Assembly: GCA_030849065.1 (NCBI GenBank)
Contig: JASAON010001299.1
Location: forward strand, 1-10,694
Source: Jaenimonas drosophilae
Lineage: Eukaryota; Euglenozoa; Kinetoplastea; Trypanosomatida; Trypanosomatidae
Direction of reading: 5' to 3'
DNA length: 10,694 bases
Of the stretch, positions 7,615 to 10,694 are shown in pieces. The position numbers and the translations under genes were made by a program. Below the pieces are notes generated by a model, which was not told the DNA's origin, did no database searches, and saw nothing but the letters and a program-made list of their open reading frames with translations. Numbering within the stretch: the first letter of the stretch is position 1; each line of letters begins with the position of its first letter.

Positions 7615-7654
7615 GTATGTATGTATGTTTGTGTGTGTGTGTGTGTGTGTGTGT
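7613..7654 (-). repeat. CA and CATA microsatellites in a 5' leader
   Basis: On the minus strand about 12 CA units (7631-7654) are followed by several CATA units (about 7613-7627) that run into the first ATG of the three-PDZ gene. The tract lies between the putative acceptor and the start codon, so it would be part of the mature 5' UTR. Confidence 0.8.
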
Positions 7655-8012
7655 TCGAGAGAGACAACGAGGTGCGATTCTTCGTCTCTATTCACGAGCC
7701 TACCACAGCTATCCACAGGAACACCAGCAATTCACCTAATTACAAGACAAATGAAGAAGAAGAAGAAGAAGCATCAGTTGCGTATGGATGAGTGCAGTGG
7801 AGGGTGGGAGACTTCGTCACGTGATGGAGAAGTAGGTGCTGCATCTTATGGCGTGGTCGGGATGGAGTAAATGTGCAGTATCACTCCTGCAACGATGATG
7901 ATGAAGATGATGTTAGGCATCGTAGCAGGTTCATCGCGAAGTCCTTTTTTTCTTTTGTGTTTTGGCGATGCTGGAGAGTTGGCGTGAAGCACATCTACAC
8001 TTCTTGTGCCCA
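7615..8012 (-). other. Spacer between two PDZ-like genes
   Basis: A 398-bp spacer holding the 3' UTR of the 311-aa gene (including a T-poor GAT/ATC-rich stretch near 7893-7915) and the splice region and leader of the 687-aa gene. No gene is supported in it on either strand. Confidence 0.55.
7736..7771 (-). promoter_or_regulatory. Predicted trans-splice acceptor of the three-PDZ gene
   Basis: On the minus strand a run of CTT repeats (7753-7771) is followed by CATTTGTCTTGTAATT and AG at 7736-7737. The 5' UTR would be about 121 nt with no ATG before 7614. Confidence 0.55.
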
Positions 8013-8948
8013 TCAGAAGCTGAGAACATCGCCAACCACCCCATCCACATCTTGTGTTGCCGCAACGGTACGCTTTGGTCGCTCAAACCAACGATCAACG
8101 TCATCGGCGAATGCATAGCGCTGCGCGGGAGATGCAGGACTGGATGGAGCAGAGGTGGCGCGTGGCGTCGTGACGCGTGCCGCCAACATCTCCGTCGATG
8201 CTGCACGATGAACTGCGTGCGTGCCATCATTCACTCGACGACGGCGTCTGTAGCTCCGTCGTGTGGAGCCAGCCTCCACCTCTCCTTCATTCGTCACCGT
8301 CAGCCACGCTTTCCGAGTGGGCGGCACCTCTGTGTGTGTTGATGGTGCGGCAACAGCGACGAGATCCTCAACAACCATCCTGTTGCGCTGCAAAGGTGGT
8401 CGGCCACGGCCTCGTCGTGGGGCACCAACTTGATGCTCCACACTGCTGCCGATGGGCGCGTTTCTGGCCTTGCTTGGCCGGCCGCGCCGTCGTAGCGGCA
8501 TCTCCTCCACCACCACGAAGTGTTCGGCCTCGGTCTGTGTGTGCTCCTCATCCATGTGTTGTGTGCCGTGATGCTTCATGGATAGCATTAATGAAAACAT
8601 TCGGCATGGGTGCATCCAGTCGTGGAGCGTATCGGCGGGGAGCTCATCCACCGGCATGCCGTTGATGCTCAGCAAGCGAAGATTATCCGACGCAGGCACA
8701 CGCCCGCCGGGGAAGATGGCGCCGAGCACCGCCGATTGTTCGGCCATGTCTGTGGGAATCCTGCGCAACATCCAACGTTCTTCATGACGGCTGAGTTTAA
8801 AGCCACCGACATCATCGTTGTTGGCGTCTGTCGTGGAGGTTGACGGGAGCGAGGTCAAGGTGATGAGAGAGGTGCTCGGAGAGCCGACGTCGCTCAGGAC
8901 GGCGGTGACGTGGCGCCGTGGTCCACGCCACAGCAACATTCGTCGCAT
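8013..8948 (-). CDS. Putative mitochondrial PDZ-like protein with two AT-hooks (311 aa)
   Basis: The N-terminus (MRRMLLWRGPRRHVTAV) is arginine-rich, without acidic residues before Asp20, and resembles a mitochondrial presequence. Residues about 48-125 form a single PDZ-like module: SRHEERWML replaces the PWG loop, then LRLLSINGMPVDEL, then a final helix and strand. Two AT-hook motifs follow, RRRGRPSK (about 153-160) and PRRGRGRPPLQ (about 177-187), both with the RGRP core that grips the minor groove of AT-rich DNA. A further basic run, RRSYRRRRR, lies at about 230-238. The rest is low-complexity Ser/Ala/Pro. If imported, the natural target would be AT-rich kinetoplast DNA; this is inference. 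The start at 8948 is the first ATG after the putative acceptor, with the ATG at 8939 as an alternative. The open frame continues to 9023 without another ATG, through a Thr run made by the leader repeat. Confidence 0.85.
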   Translation of the reverse strand: MRRMLLWRGPRRHVTAVLSDVGSPSTSLITLTSLPSTSTTDANNDDVGGFKLSRHEERWMLRRIPTDMAEQSAVLGAIFPGGRVPASDNLRLLSINGMPVDELPADTLHDWMHPCRMFSLMLSMKHHGTQHMDEEHTQTEAEHFVVVEEMPLRRRGRPSKARNAPIGSSVEHQVGAPRRGRGRPPLQRNRMVVEDLVAVAAPSTHTEVPPTRKAWLTVTNEGEVEAGSTRRSYRRRRRVNDGTHAVHRAASTEMLAARVTTPRATSAPSSPASPAQRYAFADDVDRWFERPKRTVAATQDVDGVVGDVLSF

Positions 8949-8967
8949 GATGAAGTACAAGAAGTGT

Positions 8968-8994
8968 GTTGTTGTTGTTGTTGTTGTTGTTGTT
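8968..8994 (-). repeat. AAC microsatellite in the 5' leader of the AT-hook gene
   Basis: Nine perfect AAC units on the minus strand, about 20 nt upstream of the ATG at 8948. An AAC-rich stretch also lies at 7579-7609 around the start of the next PDZ gene. Such CA-rich sequence is expected to be unstructured. Confidence 0.85.
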
Positions 8995-9142
8995 ATGTGA
9001 ATATGTGAGGGAGGCCACCTCACTTCTTTGGATAGGTCCGTGTGGCTCGCACACGTTGCCTTCTATGTGTAGGTAGGGCACTCACTCACCTCTTCTTCTA
9101 TATGTGTTTCTCTACGCTTCACGAAGTCGCAACAAACGACGT

Positions 9143-9190
9143 CTTACGTGTGTGTGTGTGTGTGTGTGAATGAAGAAGGAAGAAAAATCA
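9143..9190 (-). promoter_or_regulatory. Predicted trans-splice acceptor of the AT-hook gene
   Basis: On the minus strand TTTTTCTTCCTTCTTCATT (about 9169-9187) is followed by a CA repeat and then the first AG at 9143-9144. The 5' UTR would be about 194 nt with no ATG before 8948. An alternative T10 tract (9308-9317) with its first AG at 9285-9286 would leave several upstream ATGs, so it is less likely. Confidence 0.45.
9148..9168. repeat. GT/CA microsatellite
   Basis: About ten GT units on the plus strand (CA on the transcribed minus strand), between the polypyrimidine tract and the putative acceptor AG of the AT-hook gene. Confidence 0.85.
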
Positions 9191-9357
9191 GTGAGATGCA
9201 TGTGCATCCAGCAGCATGGCCCTCTTCTCACAGCCAAAGGCGTAAGATGATGCGAGGTATCAACGCGCCAACACGCCGTCCGCACTGACAATGACCAACG
9301 ACGGTGGAAAAAAAAAAGCTTATGTGTGCATTGCCTAACTGTGAGGTGTATGTGTAC

Positions 9358-9377
9358 GTGTGTGTGTGTGTGTGTGT
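9358..9377. repeat. GT/CA microsatellite
   Basis: Ten GT units on the plus strand in the 3' flank of the rightmost gene. Like the 9148-9168 repeat it is preceded by ACGTGTG on the plus strand. Confidence 0.85.
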
Positions 9378-9538
9378 CGCTGAGGAGCTATGGTGAGATG
9401 GAGCACAACCCCATCGGCATGTTCTTCAGTGGATCAGCACAGTCCATCCAACGATGATGATGCGCCCATCTCATGCATCGGTGTTTTCTATGGTGTCATT
9501 GTTTGTTGTTGTAGTTATATTTCATGCACCTGGTCACC

Positions 9539-10694
9539 TCACTTGGGAAGCGCACGCAGCGCAAGACGCACGTTGATGGACTTCTTCAGCATCTCCAGCG
9601 TTTGCGCCTTCTGCCGCTTATCCAGCAGGGTGAGATCCTTGCCGTTGATGCTATCGATCGCCCAACGTCCACGACCATCCGCGTCGGGTTTCAGCGCGCG
9701 TGTGAAGGGGTGCTTGCGTGCGGCGGCACTCATTGGAGGCAGACGTGTGAGGAGTATATCTGAGCCACTGAAGGCAATGAGCATCTCCCACGGCGTCTCC
9801 ACTCCAGGTCTCGTCATCTCAATCGTTGTGCCATCAAACTTCTCCACGCAAATGGAGTTGTTGAAGCGGAGAGGTGCGGCCTCCATCAGCTGCGCCAACG
9901 GCACACGTCGTGGCTCTTCCTCCTCCTCCCCCACCTCCATGGTGTTGTTGTTGTCTGCATCAGCGGCATCATCCGTCGTGGCCTTCGTCGTGTTCTTGTT
10001 GGATTGGATCTCAGCAAAGGCGAGCTCCGCCGCACTCGCGCGGGGAGGCAAGACCGATGCTTCCTCCTCCATCTCCGCTGCTGCCACATCAGCATCACCA
10101 TCATCTGCCTTCGCTACCTTTGTCGGGCGACGTCCACGCTTGGCGGGTTTCTCCGCCGCCTTTTTCGGCGCGCCACGTTTGCGCTTGCCTTTCTCATCGG
10201 GCATCATCTCTGCCGCCGCGCCTGCCTCCTCGGCCAACGCCGTCGTGGTGGTGGCTGACGGCGTTGCGTTGAAGAAGTCATGAATGATGGAATCGATGGC
10301 GCCACTGGGTTCTGCCGGTGACGCATGAGGCAGCTTGCCGCCTTCTTCGTCGTCCCCCTCCTCCACGACGGGAGTTGAAGCACCAGCATCATCATCATCC
10401 AGCACGGTGGAAGTTGGTGCATCATCGTCGGCATCCAACTTTGCCCAGTCGTTGCCCTCCATCACCTCCTTCGTTGCATCCTTCTCAGCACCATCATCAT
10501 CATGAATCTCCTGCATGACATCATCAAAATCCACATCATCATCATCGAACTGGAGTTGTGTGTGTTGCACATCCTCTTGTTGCGTGATGGCCGCGGTTTC
10601 TTCTTCATCACCATGTGCCTCAATCGGTGCCACCACCTCCTCCTCCTCCTCCACAGGATCCATCGCAACTGCCGCTGGCGCGCCATCAACCTCC
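9539..10694 (-). CDS. Acidic protein with AT-hook-like patch and C-terminal PDZ-like domain, open at the right edge
   Basis: At least 384 codons. An ATG at 10663 starts MDPVEEEEEV, but the frame stays open to the window edge with coding-like residues (Glu-Val-Asp-Gly-Ala-Pro before it), so the true start may lie outside. Numbering from that Met: residues 1-150 are strongly acidic with Asp/Glu runs. Residues about 157-185 form a basic cluster with KRKRGAPKK and KRGRRPTK, usable as a bipartite nuclear signal or AT-hook-like contact. A second acidic linker ends EEEEEPRR. Residues about 281-374 are a PDZ-like module: TPWEML loop, then LPP and HPFTR, then WAIDSINGKDL, then a closing helix and strand. 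The order RP, W, LPP, HPF.R, W.I, G matches the third repeat of the 687-aa protein closely. A nuclear chromatin-associated role is inference. Confidence 0.82.
   Translation of the reverse strand, partial: EVDGAPAAVAMDPVEEEEEVVAPIEAHGDEEETAAITQQEDVQHTQLQFDDDDVDFDDVMQEIHDDDGAEKDATKEVMEGNDWAKLDADDDAPTSTVLDDDDAGASTPVVEEGDDEEGGKLPHASPAEPSGAIDSIIHDFFNATPSATTTTALAEEAGAAAEMMPDEKGKRKRGAPKKAAEKPAKRGRRPTKVAKADDGDADVAAAEMEEEASVLPPRASAAELAFAEIQSNKNTTKATTDDAADADNNNTMEVGEEEEEPRRVPLAQLMEAAPLRFNNSICVEKFDGTTIEMTRPGVETPWEMLIAFSGSDILLTRLPPMSAAARKHPFTRALKPDADGRGRWAIDSINGKDLTLLDKRQKAQTLEMLKKSINVRLALRALPK

Larger units (their letters stand above)
8949..9538 (-). other. Spacer between the acidic and mitochondrial AT-hook genes
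   Basis: A 590-bp spacer with two CA microsatellites, a T10 tract (9308-9317), the AAC repeat and the putative acceptor listed separately. The part next to 9538 should be the 3' UTR of the acidic gene. No additional gene is supported. Confidence 0.55.

Noticed and set aside
9390..10283. Long plus-strand open frame (297 codons) starting with ATG
   Set aside because: It lies antisense to the acidic PDZ gene and its Ser/Ala/Val-rich sequence is what GAT/GAG-rich coding DNA gives when read backwards. The minus-strand frame has domain matches to neighbours; this one has none.
1..10694. tRNA, rRNA, CRISPR, transposon or bacterial operon features
   Set aside because: No cloverleaf, rRNA-like block, regular direct repeats with spacers, transposase or reverse-transcriptase motifs, or ribosome-binding-site pattern was seen. 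The repeats present are simple microsatellites.

Overview
The window looks like nuclear DNA of a kinetoplastid protist. Seven protein genes all lie on the minus strand, none has a visible intron, and they are separated by 280-720 bp spacers rich in homopolymers and microsatellites. Ahead of most start codons, read on the minus strand, is a pyrimidine-rich tract followed by a plain AG. That is the expected signature of polycistronic transcription resolved by spliced-leader trans-splicing. The mixed codon usage, abundant T10 and CA/AAC microsatellites and unfamiliar proteins fit a free-living bodonid (Bodo saltans-like) better than a parasitic trypanosomatid. The species assignment is inference. 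There are no rRNA, tRNA, CRISPR or transposon features, and one ambiguous base (n) at about 1002.

Layout in transcription order (right to left). (1) 10694-9539: an acidic protein, open at the right window edge, with an AT-hook-like basic patch and a C-terminal PDZ-like domain. (2) 8948-8013: a 311-aa protein with a mitochondrial-type N-terminus, one PDZ-like domain and two RGRP AT-hooks. (3) 7614-5551: a 687-aa protein with a helical N-terminal half and three PDZ-like repeats. (4) 5267-3429: a 612-aa protein with an MGQCSCC dual-acylation N-terminus and TPR-like helices. (5-7) 2705-2424, 1729-1463 and 761-465: three tandem paralogues of 93, 88 and 98 aa. Each has a predicted signal peptide, a very short stub, one strongly conserved membrane span and a divergent, charged C-terminal tail.

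Two local gene families dominate the window. The right half holds three adjacent genes sharing a divergent PDZ-like module (a PWG-like loop, then a [I/V][N/D]G strand end). Two of these also carry AT-hook-type DNA-binding motifs, and one of those has a mitochondrial-type leader, which makes it a candidate kinetoplast-DNA protein. The left half holds the microprotein array, whose start codons are spaced 968 and 976 bp apart. The acylated gene lies between them. In kinetoplastids neighbouring genes are co-transcribed without being functionally linked, so adjacency here speaks of duplication history rather than a shared pathway.
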